64,000 nucleotides of DNA from Eupeodes corollae (lineage: Eukaryota > Arthropoda > Insecta > Diptera > Syrphidae), in contig NC_079148.1 in NCBI RefSeq assembly GCF_945859685.1, positions 32,561,946 to 32,625,945 of the forward strand, in the 5' to 3' direction. The position numbers and the translations under genes were made by a program. Numbering within the stretch: the stretch's first letter is position 1; the number at the start of each line of letters is the position of its first letter. Below the pieces are notes generated by a model that was given only the letters and a program-made list of their open reading frames with translations, made no database searches and had not been told where the DNA came from. Of the stretch, positions 35,110 to 47,030 are shown piece by piece.

Positions 35110-38100
35110 AAGCTTGGTAGTTTGTATAACCTCGTCTATATCATAACCACGATTGTATTATTACCATGGTTATTTTTATACACTTGGCTATTTTATGGAA
35201 AAGGTTAGGGAAAGCTCAATGGGAAAAACTTCTGGCTAATTTAATTTTCCGAAAAGTTTAGAAAGCGTTTGTTCAAATCCGACTTCAAATAACATCAGGT
35301 TTTTCATATATCACCTTATAAAACTCCCTGGACTTCACTAAACAGAAAAAAGAAGAATTTTTGATTGTTTTATAACAAATCCGTTCGTCAAGACATAATT
35401 TTGAAAATTAGTATTTTTTTTACTTCAGGAAAAATAAAACTGAAATCAAAACTTGAATTAAAAGCATGACCAAAAATTAAACGTATTTTTTAAAATCATG
35501 AAAGCGTAAGATTCAACGTTGTTTTTTAAACTTACCATCATAAAGTCAAATTAAGCTTACATGTCGAGTTTTATTATTTTAATCATCTTTGAAATTTCAA
35601 ATTAAAAAAAAAGTTCTTTGCGTCTTTTTTAATTGCTTTTTTCGTTTGGTCGAAACAGGGTGACCATATTTTCTTGGTTAAGAAATAGGATATTCCCTAT
35701 TTGGTTTACTTTAATTTAAGATTAAAAAATAAATTTTAATAATTTAAAACCATAAAAAGCTTCAAAAATATAATGATTTTATTTTGGAGGGCATTTAGGG
35801 TTTTCTTAATCGGTCCAAAAGACCCTGAATTTTGCGAAATGTATCTGCCATTAAATATTTTTAAGTATATTTTAATACATTTCAATGCGTTTTTGAAGCT
35901 TGTACCGTTCTATTTTCAGTACATAACCTAGTTTTTTTTCATATGTCAAAAAACGACAGCCTCAAAAGTGACATGTACCAAAATTGGGAACTATTCAAGA
36001 CATATATTTTCATTGGATAACCCTATACATACATCTAGTTAAAGTTCCGATATTATTTTTAATTTTAAATCAATATTGAGAAATCATAAACTCGTTAGGT
36101 ACATTAGTTCTTTACTATGTTTTAAAATTACTAAGTGACTTGGTCTAAAAGAGCCACGCATTTTCTTTGTTAATTTCAAGATAGTTTAAAAATATTCAAA
36201 AACAAAAAACAATTTTGTTTTTTTTTTAAAGGTTGTTTATATTTACTTAAAAAGGTTACTTCTTACTTTACATATTTTACCTTTATCTTTAATTCGACCA
36301 TAAGAAACCGTTAACCTTTTTTTTTTAGTTTCGAACCTTATGTCATTATGGCAGAATTTTTGTTTTTGCTTTTAAGTTCGACGATGACGTCGAGGACGAC
36401 GTTGACGACGTTAACAGCGTTATATTAAACTTTTTTGTTTGTTTTTGCAATTTTATATGATGCGGTTTTTATACAGCCACTCTCTTATTAACGTAGACTT
36501 TAAAGTCATATCTTCATTCTGCCAGAGGTAGCTTTTATTTTTTTTTAATATCCTTCGTTATACCTTTTTACTCTTTGCAAATTATAAAAAAAGGACGAGA
36601 CATAATTTTTTTGAGAAAAAAGAAAATAATAAAAAAAAGGGAAAAATGAATAAGAAAATGCAAGCCCTTTGCCTTTGTCACATAAAATTAAAAAAGCAAC
36701 AAAAAAGAAAATGTGTACCTCATCATCCCTCGAGAGCTAAAAATATATATGTATGAAAATATATAGATATAAAAAAAGTACAAAAACAAATTGGGGCCAT
36801 AAGAGGGAAAAGCTGCCAGCAGACTTTTTTTTTTATTTTCCTTTTATATATTTTTTTGCATTTTGGCTCCACATTACATTTTTCATTTTCATTTTATGTG
36901 AGACTGCTGCTAAGGGTGAATTGTCGGGGGGTTCGAAGAGCAAAACGAAATATTTTCTGAAAAATAAAAACGATTTTTTTATTTTTGTAGAATTTTTCAA
37001 CTCCCAACGCAGCAGTGGGTTGGCGGTCGGGTGGTGGGTGGCCCAGTTGGGTGGTGTTTGGAAAAATGGAGACGACGAGTATTGGCATAGTGCTTAGAGT
37101 ATGAGATGGTGAAGAATAGAATTTTTATGGAATTTTCTCATTTTTTATACAATTTTCTTTTGGCCGAAATAATAAAAAAAAATATTCTCCGGTGCTTGGT
37201 TGCCGGGTTGGGGATTTTTATTTTTTCAGTTTATCTTTTTTTTATTTTTCACATAAAACACGTTTTTCATTTCAGAAAAATCGATATTTATACATATATA
37301 TTTTTTTCATTTTTCATGTTAAGGAAGAATGAGGGTTTGGTCGTTAGTTTTTTGTTCTACCATTCTCAGTGGAAATTGCAAAATATCTGAATAATTTTTT
37401 TTGTGGTGCAGAAGAAATTTATTTTTCTTAATTGCGGAAATACTAATTAAGAGAATGAGGCAAAACAAAACAAAAAACTATTTAATATAACGAAATAAAA
37501 ATCTTGTTAGGGATAATGTCTCATACAAAATTAAACCTTGTGCAAGACTGCAAGAATATGCTTGAACTTTCCATTTTTTAGAAATGTAATTTTGGATCAT
37601 TTATATATTTTCTTTAACATTGGAAGACTCTTTTATCTTAATTAAATATGATTATTGTTTATAAAACGGTCTTTAACAAGAAACTAAACTTGACAGCTTA
37701 TTATTTCCATCCAAGCAATAATTGCAATTACCGTGAAGGCAACTTTTAAATACTATACCCCTGAAACGTTCCTTTTACTACCCACTCAATATCTTTATAG
37801 AAAAAAAGTATCACCGAAACGTCACTTTTGTTCAAAGGACCACAATAATTTTAATGGCATAGAGTGTTTTTAAACCAGACTTCCTTTCAAGGCATGAATG
37901 GGTGAAAAAAAGGATACAAAAATCATGTTTTTCGAACGGTTCTTACACGAAAACGAGGAACTAGAATCTACGTATATTTTGAAACAACCCGCCAGGCAAA
38001 ATAAAGAAATCTTTCTTATTATCGTAGTGTCTCTTAAAGAGAAATTAAAGTTCCGACAATTGTTTAAGACACAAAACAGCTTGGTCAAAAAGTCAATAGG

Positions 38101-38289
38101 AACAACGTGTACATTTTTCTCAAAATTTCTAACCAAACATCAAAAACAAAAATCAAATTTTAATACAAATTTCGACAAAATTTGAAGAGATTGTAAACAA
38201 CTTTCTTCAAATCCATGTGAAACTCAGTTGCATCTTCTTAACTTTTAAGACAATTAAAACGAGTCCCTTGTCTCAACGCATATGTTTGC
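35110..38289. other. Long non-coding AT-rich stretch
   Basis: No supported gene. 36372-36420 is a GAC/GTC-rich triplet patch (CGACGATGACGTCGAGGACG). 36590-36680 and 37130-37330 are A/T-run-rich. Frames at 36753-37097, 37106-37390 and 37898-38185 are low-complexity or feature-free. Confidence 0.45.
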
Positions 38290-39060
38290 TCCCGAACAGT
38301 GGCATTATCATTAAAATAAAATTCACGACCAAATAGCACGAACTTCTTCCTGTATCCAAAGATTCTGTTTAAAAATAGTTCCTATAATTTAAAATGTAAA
38401 AATATAGCTGCAAAATAAAATTGTTTTCAAAAATTTAAATGCCATTTAATTTCCCAAAAAGAAAATAATTTGTCATAATTTTATTTTTGAAAACCGTTTC
38501 AGCATTCTTTTAAAATAATTTTTTCATTTTTTAGTTTGCAGTTATGTATATTCATTTACCATTTGATTTTCGTAAAAAAATGTTGACCCTTTTTGAGATT
38601 AGAATTTAAAATTCAAAACAAAAAAGTTGGCATTTTTGATCATAAAATATTATTTATACAATAAAAGAGCGTGTGGATACAAAAAATCATTGAAATTGGT
38701 CCATGAATGAGAAAATTTTAACACGAAATAACGGTGCCCCCCAAACTTCTGAAGCAATACGAAAATATATTTTTTTTTTCATTGAAAGAAGGCAACTAAA
38801 GAAAATTCGATTTTTGGCCAACAAATTTATAAAAAAACTTAAAAAAAGAAATTGAAAAAGAAACGGCTAAGATCACAGCTGCTTAGAACCTTAATTTCGA
38901 AGATTGAACTCAATCGACCCAATGGTTTGGGCTGTAGGGGTTAGAACAGACAATTAGACAGACTTCTCTGCCATAGTTAATCCATGTTTGATTAAAATCT
39001 CTGGTTCGATTGTTGTACGAATGCAAACCTTGGCTTATAGTTCTTATATTTCGCAAGTTG
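38290..39060 (+). repeat. Dispersed repeat, copy 2
   Basis: Partner of 33280-33800: GCACGAACTTCTTCCTGTAT (38337), CAAAAATTTAAATGCCATTT (38428), CTGCTTAGAACCTTAA (38879), GGGCTGTAGGGG (38929) and TACGAATGCAAACCTTG with TTTCGCAAG at 39015-39057. About 250 bp longer than copy 1 in the middle. Confidence 0.55.
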
Positions 39061-39581
39061 AAATGACAAACTAATTGATTCAAGCCAGAATATAAATTAA
39101 ATTATGCACTATAAGTATTTGCCGTAGTACAACACACAATCACCTCTCGGTCTCGACACCTGTTGGGCTGAGAGAAATTCTATGACCGAACATTTCCAAA
39201 AAAAAATACAAAACGTGCTACATCCAAAAGCTTTCTAGACCTCAACTGTTCCTCTTGGCATGGTACTTTCAATTCAACGAGAACTCCTGTGCACAGAATC
39301 AGCTCATATGATCTCTGAAAGTGAAAAGTGGATGCTGAAAGGAAAATCTTACTTTCAATCTGAATGCTTTAATCTAGCTAGGAACAGAAATGGAATCTTC
39401 TGGAAACTCTACAATGTCCTGTTTTTGCAACTAAAAAAAGTCTCCTAAAAATCAGGATCATAAACAAGTACTCGGGATCATAATGAATCCACGAAGAACC
39501 AATATCCATTTAACACTACCCTGAACCTTCGACATAATGATATCATTTATAAAACATTTCAAAAATCATTTCTGAAAAATT
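39061..39581. other. Intergenic, no gene seen
   Basis: AT-rich; a 62-codon plus frame at 39260-39448 has no recognisable feature. Confidence 0.4.
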
Positions 39582-40740
39582 AAAAAAAAGAGGCTGGGAT
39601 GCTTGCGACCCACACTGATAACTTCCCATCCCGTCTGTCGATTTGTCTTGCTTAAAAGTTTGTCTATTCTCTATCTATACTCGTATCAATTTTTACCAAA
39701 TTTGCGAACTATTTTTTGTAGATTTTATTTTTTATGAAAAAACGGACTGAAAAAATTACTGAATATCAAAAACAATATTTTCTATGAAATAAAATAAGTT
39801 TGAAGCCAGTACTTTTAATTTTTGAAAAGCTATTTGAGTCGAAAGTAAATTTTAAATTAAAAAACTGTCAATTCGATTTTTTTTCAAAATTTGAGCGAAT
39901 GTTGAAAACAATATTTTTTGAAAGATAAATGTAGTTTAAAGCCAATATCTACAATTTTTGAAAAGATATTTGAGTCGAAAATCAATTTTTACCAACTTTT
40001 ATACATTTTTTTATGTTTTTATTATTTGTAAAAAAAAGTGTCAATTTTATTTTTCTCCAAATTTGTTTTAATGTTGAGAACAATATTTATTATAAGTAAT
40101 AATTAGCTAGAAGCTATTATCTGAATTTTTGAAAAGATATTTGAAACGATATTCATTTTTACCAACTTTGAGTAATGTTTTTTTATAAAAAAACTATCAA
40201 TTCGATTTTTCTGAAAATATTATCAGAGTCAAAAACATTATTCTCCATTGCGCAAAGTTGTTTTGGAGATGAAATCATATTTTAGACGTAAAATTTTGGA
40301 GGTGACCCTTAAATGGATTTTGTAAAAAAAATATATTTCTATGATATCACCTTACAATATATTATATAAAATTAAATTCAAGTCTCACGCGTTTTTGGTT
40401 CGTAAGATAATTAACCATAATTTTCACCTTTTTTTCAAATTGCTATGGTAAAAAAACCACCCACGCAATTTTCTTGAGAGCCCTTTCTGCATCTTTCTGC
40501 CTTATTATCTGTATAACAAAATTTATTTGAAATGAAAATCTCTTCTGGTTCTTGAGCTATGGACGACGAAAAAAACGTCACGAACGTACGGACGTACGAA
40601 TGTACGTACACACGTACGCACAGACATCTTTCTAAAAATCTTTTATTTCGACTCTAAGGACCTTGAAACGTCGAGAAATGTCAAAATTTTCAATTTGACA
40701 AATCGGACCCATTACAATAACTTCCTATGGGAAGTTAAAA
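39582..40740 (+). mobile_element. Jockey-like LINE tail, copy F (best-preserved)
   Basis: A clean copy: A-run, GAGGCT, hairpin GGGATG (39596-39601) / CATCCC (39627-39632), then CGTCTGTCGATTTGTCTTGC. Shortened unit array at 39830-40240, followed by the unique 3' region with AACGTACGGACGTACGAATG (about 40583). It ends AACTTCCTATGGGAAGTT (40719-40736) plus A's. A-runs at both ends fit retroposition. Confidence 0.7.
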
Positions 40741-41019
40741 AACACACTAAAATCGGTTTTAAATATGAAACTAAAATTAAAACTAAAAACTTTTGGATTT
40801 CAAGCAAATTCATTAAGTGAGTCTCCCTTAAAATTCAGTGAATGAACTTACGCCTTGGCCCTGCGTCAACAAAAAGTAACACTAAACCTACTTCTTCTAT
40901 TTTTTGTTTGACCTCAAAACCAGCGAACCTTTTCCCAAAAAATCGTTATTAAAATTAAAAACAAAATATTTTTACCCAACCACGTATAGTAATTATAATG
41001 TTTTAAACCTTTTTTTCAG
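40741..41019. other. Intron or 5' flank of the BTB gene
   Basis: Non-coding. It ends with a strong polypyrimidine acceptor (TTTTTTTCAG at 41010-41019), so at least one untranslated 5' exon should lie further upstream; none could be identified. Confidence 0.5.
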
Positions 41020-41025
41020 ATTAAA

Positions 41026-44019
41026 ATGTTGCCACAACAGTATTGCCTACGATGGAAGTATCATCACAGCAATCTACAAACCATGTTCTCACACTTACTC
41101 GATCGTGGATGCTTTTGTGATGTGACATTAGCATGCGAGGGACAATTAATTCGTGCCCATCGAGTTGTTCTATGTGCGTGCAGTACATTTTTCGATCAAG
41201 TATTAACAAATTACGCTAGCGAAAGAGATCCAATCATTATTATTAAAGACGTAACATTTTCCGATGTTAAATGTCTAATAGAATTTATGTATAAAGGAGA
41301 AATAAATGTTGAGCATGTGAGTAGTAAACAATCGATTTAATTGTTTAAAATTATTTTATTTTAAAATTTTTATTTTTTCTAGGCAAGTTTAGCATCGCTT
41401 TTGAAAACAGCCGATGACCTCAAAATAAAAGGTTTAGCCGAAGTTTCATGGAGGGATGAAGAGACTGACCCAGTTATGATGGACCATCATTTGAGAATTC
41501 AAGAAAACATTCCACACAATGACCAAAGGTCATCGCCTCGAAATTATCACGATGGACGGCCGCCTTCGTCACCATTGCCACCATCATCGTCGGGCAATAG
41601 TAATAGTAGATCGACGCCACGTATGCCAATGTTAACACCAATGCCTTCATCGAGTGGCGATTATGTTGGGCCAAAGAGGAAGAGAGGTCGACCGCCATTA
41701 GATGATTCTTATGATGTTTTTAGTGCGTAAGTATTTATTCCTGCTAAAAATTTTGAAAAGATACATTTAACAATTTTTAAATTTTAGTCCCAAAATTCCA
41801 AATTGTGCACCTCCTTGTGAAATGATGTATCCCGAAGTTCGTACTCGTCTTGATTCTTCCCCTCCACCATCAGAAGCAGAACAACAACAACAACAACAAC
41901 ACCAACATCATAACACACCCCGCGATTCTGAAGAAACAATACAAGTAAGTCCCGAACCGCCAAGAGAATGGTCACATCAGAATGTTGAAGAGGATAATAC
42001 CGCTGAAGCTCATCATAACAACAGTACAGAACAATCTGCTTCACAAGAAACAAATCCAGGTTCTAGTTCTGACTTCTATCCAAATCCTGAATCCCATGAT
42101 CAAGAAAATGATACCGGTGAAGAAATCATGGTCGAAGAAGAACGGAAATATTCAATTGATCAGGACTTAAATGAAATCGGTGGAGATGACCAAGATGAAC
42201 AGGGAAATAGTAAACTCGATGAGTCTGAAACAAATTTGACAAAAGAAGAATTGGCTCAATGGGATGATGTGGTGAAAATGGATGCTTATTTAGCTACAGG
42301 AAGAAGGCCACAATTTTGGGAAGAACCATTTACAAAAAGAGTAAGGGTATTTTTGGGCATAATTTTAGAACGAAAATGTATGTTAGTTTTATTTTTATTA
42401 AGGTTCTGGATGCAATAAAAAACAAAAAGTTGGAAATGAAAAAAGCTGCAAAATTATTGGGCGTATCATATGGAACATTATATGGACGATATAGAGAAGT
42501 TTATGGCTGTTTGAAACATCCATACAGGTTCGTTTAAGAATTAAATTTATTTAATTGTATTACTCTGATACTAATTTTGGTGTATTATTGTTTAGGCCTA
42601 GCACAACAATGATGAACCGGTATGATCTTGTTTGGCCTCATAAACGATCTGGTAACTATTAACTAATTTGAAAAAAAAAAATTAAAATCAAACAATACTT
42701 TTTTGGTTTTCAGTATTTTTCGTTTTGTTTGTAATATATGCATTTTTTTAGTTCTTTAAATGTACAAAAATGTTTGTTTTTTACTTCAAAATCTTTTGCA
42801 TATTTTGAGCTACGCTCTATCTACAACATCATTTTATAAAACTAGTTTAAGCCAAAAGTCTGAATCTGTTTTTTTTTTGTAATTTCAATAATATATAATT
42901 TTGTTTATAACGTGTGTTTTTTTAGATGTGTGGTTTTCAATCTGTTATTTTTTGTTTGCCATTTCATAATGGGCATGTTCAGAAAACATAAGCAACTTTA
43001 TTTGGAGTTAACTGCATTCTTGAACGTTTTTCAAGAGTAATAGACTTCAAAGTCAGAACTTTACTTCACTAACCTCTACCTTCAGTTAATCGTGAAAAAA
43101 CTACCAAAAACATATTTAATCTAAAAAACAGTTTTCAGACAAGCTACAAGTCCATCTCTACTTTTGTTTTGTATTTTAAAGAATGATTACTTATTCCTTT
43201 GCAGAAAATAAATAAATCACAGAGCAATAGAGTTCAGCTTTATAATAAGCCTACATTTTGTTAGGGAGGTTAGGATAGTAAGGGAGATTTTACTTGACTT
43301 ACTTTGCAATAAAATTGCTTTAATTGGCCATCAATTTTTTGGCAGCTTACAAAATACTAGAAACCTGCCTTGCTCTCAAGTCCCTTATGTCGGTTGAACC
43401 TGACCAATCAATAGATCTACTTTTAAATAACATTATTATTGACCTCCACAATAGTGCGATTTAAAACCTTTTTTTTCGTGGAGTTATGTACGCAGGTAAC
43501 CCGAGACAATTGACTTCTTGGAAGAGAATATTCGGCTCGTAATTTTTGTCATATCGCCCAATTGCTACAAAAATGTGTCGAAAATTGGGCTTCGCAGCCT
43601 ATTATTTGTCCTACTTCGAGACCTTTATCAATTGCTACATTAATTGTTTAGAATATTATTACTTTAATCATAATGCTATATATAAATAACGTGATAAAAT
43701 TCGTCCAGTGCATTTTTTGACAAAATTTAATTTAATTGGCATTAAAATCAATTGTCATCAATTTTTGCCTTTAAAAAAGAGTCGATAAATTTAAATAACC
43801 TTGTGTTAAAAGCTCATTATATTGATAGAAAGAAGCCAATGTTTTCACCAATTGTTTGATTATTTTTTGTACTCATTTTAGTTTGTTACTTTTATTTGAA
43901 CTTTAGTGAAATGAAATTACAGTGCAATACATATAGAATAAAAATAATTATATTTTGTTGTTTCTTTTCTTGTAACAGATTTAAAAATGCGTGACATAAA
44001 AGACGTTTGGATGAGGTGA
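41026..44019 (+). CDS. BTB/POZ and pipsqueak-type HTH transcription factor
   Basis: Six-exon coding model: 41026-41316, 41383-41726, 41788-42340, 42403-42527, 42596-42651 and 43979-44019, all GT-AG with consistent phases, giving about 469 residues. Residues 1-120 are a BTB/POZ dimerisation domain of the tramtrack/bric-a-brac type, opening QQYCLRWKYHHSNLQTMF, then FCDVTLACEGQLIRAHRVVL and IEFMYKGEINVEH. An AT-hook-like KRKRGRPPL follows at about residue 200. Then comes a long acidic, Gln/Ser/Asp-rich linker with (CAA)n near 41882. A pipsqueak HTH (VLDAIKNKKLEMKKAAKLLG ... YGTLYGRYREVYG) lies at about residues 397-435. This is a nuclear DNA-binding regulator of the fly BTB-psq group; I am not sure which member. 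If the exon-5 donor (GTAACT, 42652) is not used, the protein ends 3 residues later at TAA 42660-42662. Confidence 0.9.
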
Positions 44020-44635
44020 AGACTCATCAACAATAATTAACACCAACTGATATAATAATCTACATTCCACAACATATTAATTGTACACACATCTGCGTAT
44101 AAATATATTTCGATATATAAAGATAAAAAAAATAAATGTTTATTTTATAATTTATATAGATACATAAATATTTACTTATGGTGTATTCGTGTAATAATTA
44201 TTATTATTAAGTAAAATTTGTTTGTTTTTTTTTTTTCTTAAAGTATGAACAAAATTAAGTCCAAATTTATAAGATCCAAAAAATAAGACAAAATAATGTT
44301 TAAATTATTATTTTGAGGCTGATGCTAAGATTTTATATTATTTATTTTAAGTTAGTAATTTCTTTTTATTAAAAAAAAAATCACAAAATATGTAAATTTT
44401 TAACAGAAAACAAACAAAAATATCAAATCATATATTAAATATAAGCATATACAACAAATATGGTTTCAATTTTTCTTTTATTGCAAGATAATGCCTTTGA
44501 AATGGAGACTCAAAATTTTAAAATTAAATGAAAAAAGGCAAGCTGTAAAGAATAAGAAGGTGTTCACTTTTAATAATTAGAAATTACATAAGATGATGCA
44601 AAACTTCTGAAAGCATTTAATTTAAAAAGTAAGTA
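44020..44635. other. 3' UTR and downstream of the BTB gene
   Basis: AT-rich. A poly-A signal AATAAA lies at 44131-44136 within a run of A's, about 115 bp past the TGA. Nothing else recognised before the Tc1 relic. Confidence 0.5.
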
Positions 44636-45977
44636 CACTGCGCGTCATCAGGTTAGCACACACTCTCGCGTAACTGATTCCAACCAAACTAAATGAGCTC
44701 CCTTGTTGACAATGACCTCAAAGATTCGATTGGGAAGCGACTCGTACAATATTTCAATATAATCCAAGGAAATGGATGACCAAGAGCGTTTAATGCCTTC
44801 GATTAGTTCTGGTTTGTTGGAATATTGTTTCCCAGACTCATAAACTTTACGAGCAAGCAACCCCCACACGTTTTCTATCATATTAATGTCAGGTGAGTAA
44901 GGCGGCCACTGAATTAAACTTACATTTTGTCCCTCAATCCATGTCTTAACGACCCGGGATGTGTGGATCGGAGCGTTGTCGTGTTGAAAATGCCATGGTA
45001 AGTTTCCAAACTAATTTTTGAAATGTGGAAAAGCATTTTCAAGTACGTTTTTGTATATACTTCCATTCATATTTGCTGTCAAAAACTGTAAGTCGCACGT
45101 ACCATAGTAGGAGATTGCTCCACACACTATCACACACCCACACGACTATGAAGGCGATCCAACTGGTGTTCCTCCTTACGAAGATCGTGAAAGTAGATAT
45201 TGTATCCGTCTGGACTTTAAAAATTAAAGTTCTTTTCATCAGAAAATACAACGTAGCGCCAATCGGACTCCATGACATGTGCACTCGTGTAAAATCGAAT
45301 CGCATTGCCTTTCGAGCCACGTTAGATGGGGGTTTCTTCTGCAGTTTAAGTGTGGGGCATTCCTTATCACTCTTTGGATTGTTGATAAACTCGCTTGAAC
45401 ACCTACATTTGCTCTGATCTTTGCTGCCGAGTTGTGAGAGTTGGATGCTTATCTCAAAATTACTCTTTTATTAGTCTTAGAAATCACTCTATTATTACCG
45501 CCTTTATTATTTTTTTCCATATCCTGACTCATTACTCAAGAATGAGGATATTACTTTTCGGCTTCTACCGATTCTTTTCGATATTGCACTTATTGAGAGC
45601 CTTTAATCCTTGGCTTTGATTTTAGCTTTCTCTTGCACAGATAACGATTTTTCCTTACCTATATTAATTTTAATATACCACTTAAGCAGCAACAAAAATG
45701 CATTTAGTCTACGCGTTTAACTCTTGAAGATAAACTAAAAACAATTTGCATGTGCTAACCTGATGACACAAAAATAAAGGTAACTTTTCCATACAAAATA
45801 ACATAAACAGTAAAAACCGTACAACGGTATCGTTCCATTGCAAATTCTCTTTGCTAGTGAGAGAGTATACAAAGATAAGAAAAATAGGATACACAATGTG
45901 AGCTGCATGTTGAAAACAACGACCAGATCAGTTTTATTAAGCTTATGGGGGATGTGCTAACCTGATGACGAGCAGTG
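44636..45977 (-). mobile_element. Tc1-like transposon relic, second family
   Basis: Inverted ends CACTGCGCGTCATCAGGTTA and, from the right, CACTGCTCGTCATCAGGTTA (26 bp including GCACA), flanked by TA (44634-44635, 45978-45979). The minus strand encodes transposase fragments. Around 45039-45320 are HECTCHGVRLALR-type and KSPDGYN-type pieces in shifting frames. 44648-44881 gives the intact C-terminus MIENVWGLLARKVYESGK ... LYESLPNRIFEVIVNKGAHL. NMIENVWG is the Tc1 third-acid region. At 1.34 kb it is close to full length but frame-broken. Confidence 0.8.
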
Positions 45978-46555
45978 TATGTAGAAGATAAACATCTCAA
46001 TGTAAATTTCAATCTTTGTGCCTAGAAAAAAAACTTCAAATTTCTCATCTATTTTCTTAAAATTTATTCTCATTTTCAGAATTCTTTGTTATTATCCAGG
46101 ATTACCAAGAAAGTCTTCTGGGCTAATGAATGGTTGAATATTTTTCATGGAGTGTCGATAGATTTTTCTTTCGACATTTGATTATTTGAATTTCATAAAA
46201 TATATTCTATTACTATTCTTCTTCTAAATCATAAGGAAAAACACTGGATTAAATTTCCTACCACCACCACACAATCTCAATTCCATCATGAATACTGCAA
46301 CTTGCGGTACTCGGAAGTTCTATACTATTTTGACGACTCGAATTTCTTTGACAATTTTACGAATCCCGCAAAAAAAAACAACTACCAAATACGTCCGTAT
46401 TGCCAAATCTCTTAAAATTTTGCATTACCAACGGATTTCGTGATACGGTTTTTCGGGATTCGTAAAAGTCTCCGATTACGATGGAATTCGTGATAGGCCA
46501 TACGCCTGATTAATTTAAGCTTATTTTCAAAATTTAATTATTAACCTGACAGGCA
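45978..46555. repeat. Non-coding with short inverted and direct repeats
   Basis: No gene. TTTTACGAATCCCG (46355-46368) is exactly complementary to CGGGATTCGTAAAA (46454-46467). Between and after these, ACGGATTTCGTGATACGG and TGGAATTCGTGATAGG repeat a common core. It looks like a small foldback unit. Confidence 0.4.
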
Positions 46556-46571
46556 ACTTAAAGTTTTATAA

Positions 46572-46712
46572 ATTAGGTGACGCAACTTTTCTTTGAGAAC
46601 TAGGGCCTAGTGACTTACAACTCTCAACCATTCCTGTGTGCTACTCATTTGTCAAGAGACAATACCCGTGCAAAACAAATAGTTGGAATAGGCAGGGATA
46701 GAACGTAAGAAT
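46572..46712 (-). repeat. tRNA-derived SINE, internally deleted
   Basis: Minus-strand copy: GGTGACGCAACTTTTCTTTG and AACTAGGGCCTAGTGACTTA (tail), CAACCATTCCTGTGTGC, then a jump to CAATACCCGTGCAAAAC and GGCAGGGATAGAACG (B-box side). The central GAATTGACAATT part is gone. Confidence 0.6.
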
Positions 46713-47030
46713 TCTATCCGTGACTTAAAGTTGTCTAATTAATTTTATACCAAGATACACTATATTTTTTGAAGGTAGCATTTGAAATACAAAAAATCTT
46801 ACCCGACATTTTATAACCTTGGTAATTCAAAAATTTACGAATGGTTCGATTCCATTAGTTCGACTAGCTTTTCGAACCGATTTTTATAAGTTCTCTTGCA
46901 GCTGAATAAAAAAATGCATTGAATTATGTTATTTTATAAAAGAAATGAAATAAACATATGTACTTACATTGTTTTATTTTCCGACATTTCTTTTACATAA
47001 GCTTCGACCTTTTCTCACACAATATGAACC
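46713..47030. other. Intergenic
   Basis: AT-rich, no gene seen. Confidence 0.35.

Noticed and set aside
36753..37097. 114-codon frame
   Set aside because: Low-complexity Lys/Phe-rich translation with no motif; overlaps an equally long antisense frame.
39590..39660. Helitron 3' end (hairpin near terminus)
   Set aside because: No CTRR end or 5' TC; A-runs at both element ends and linkage to a Jockey-type coding end favour a LINE tail.
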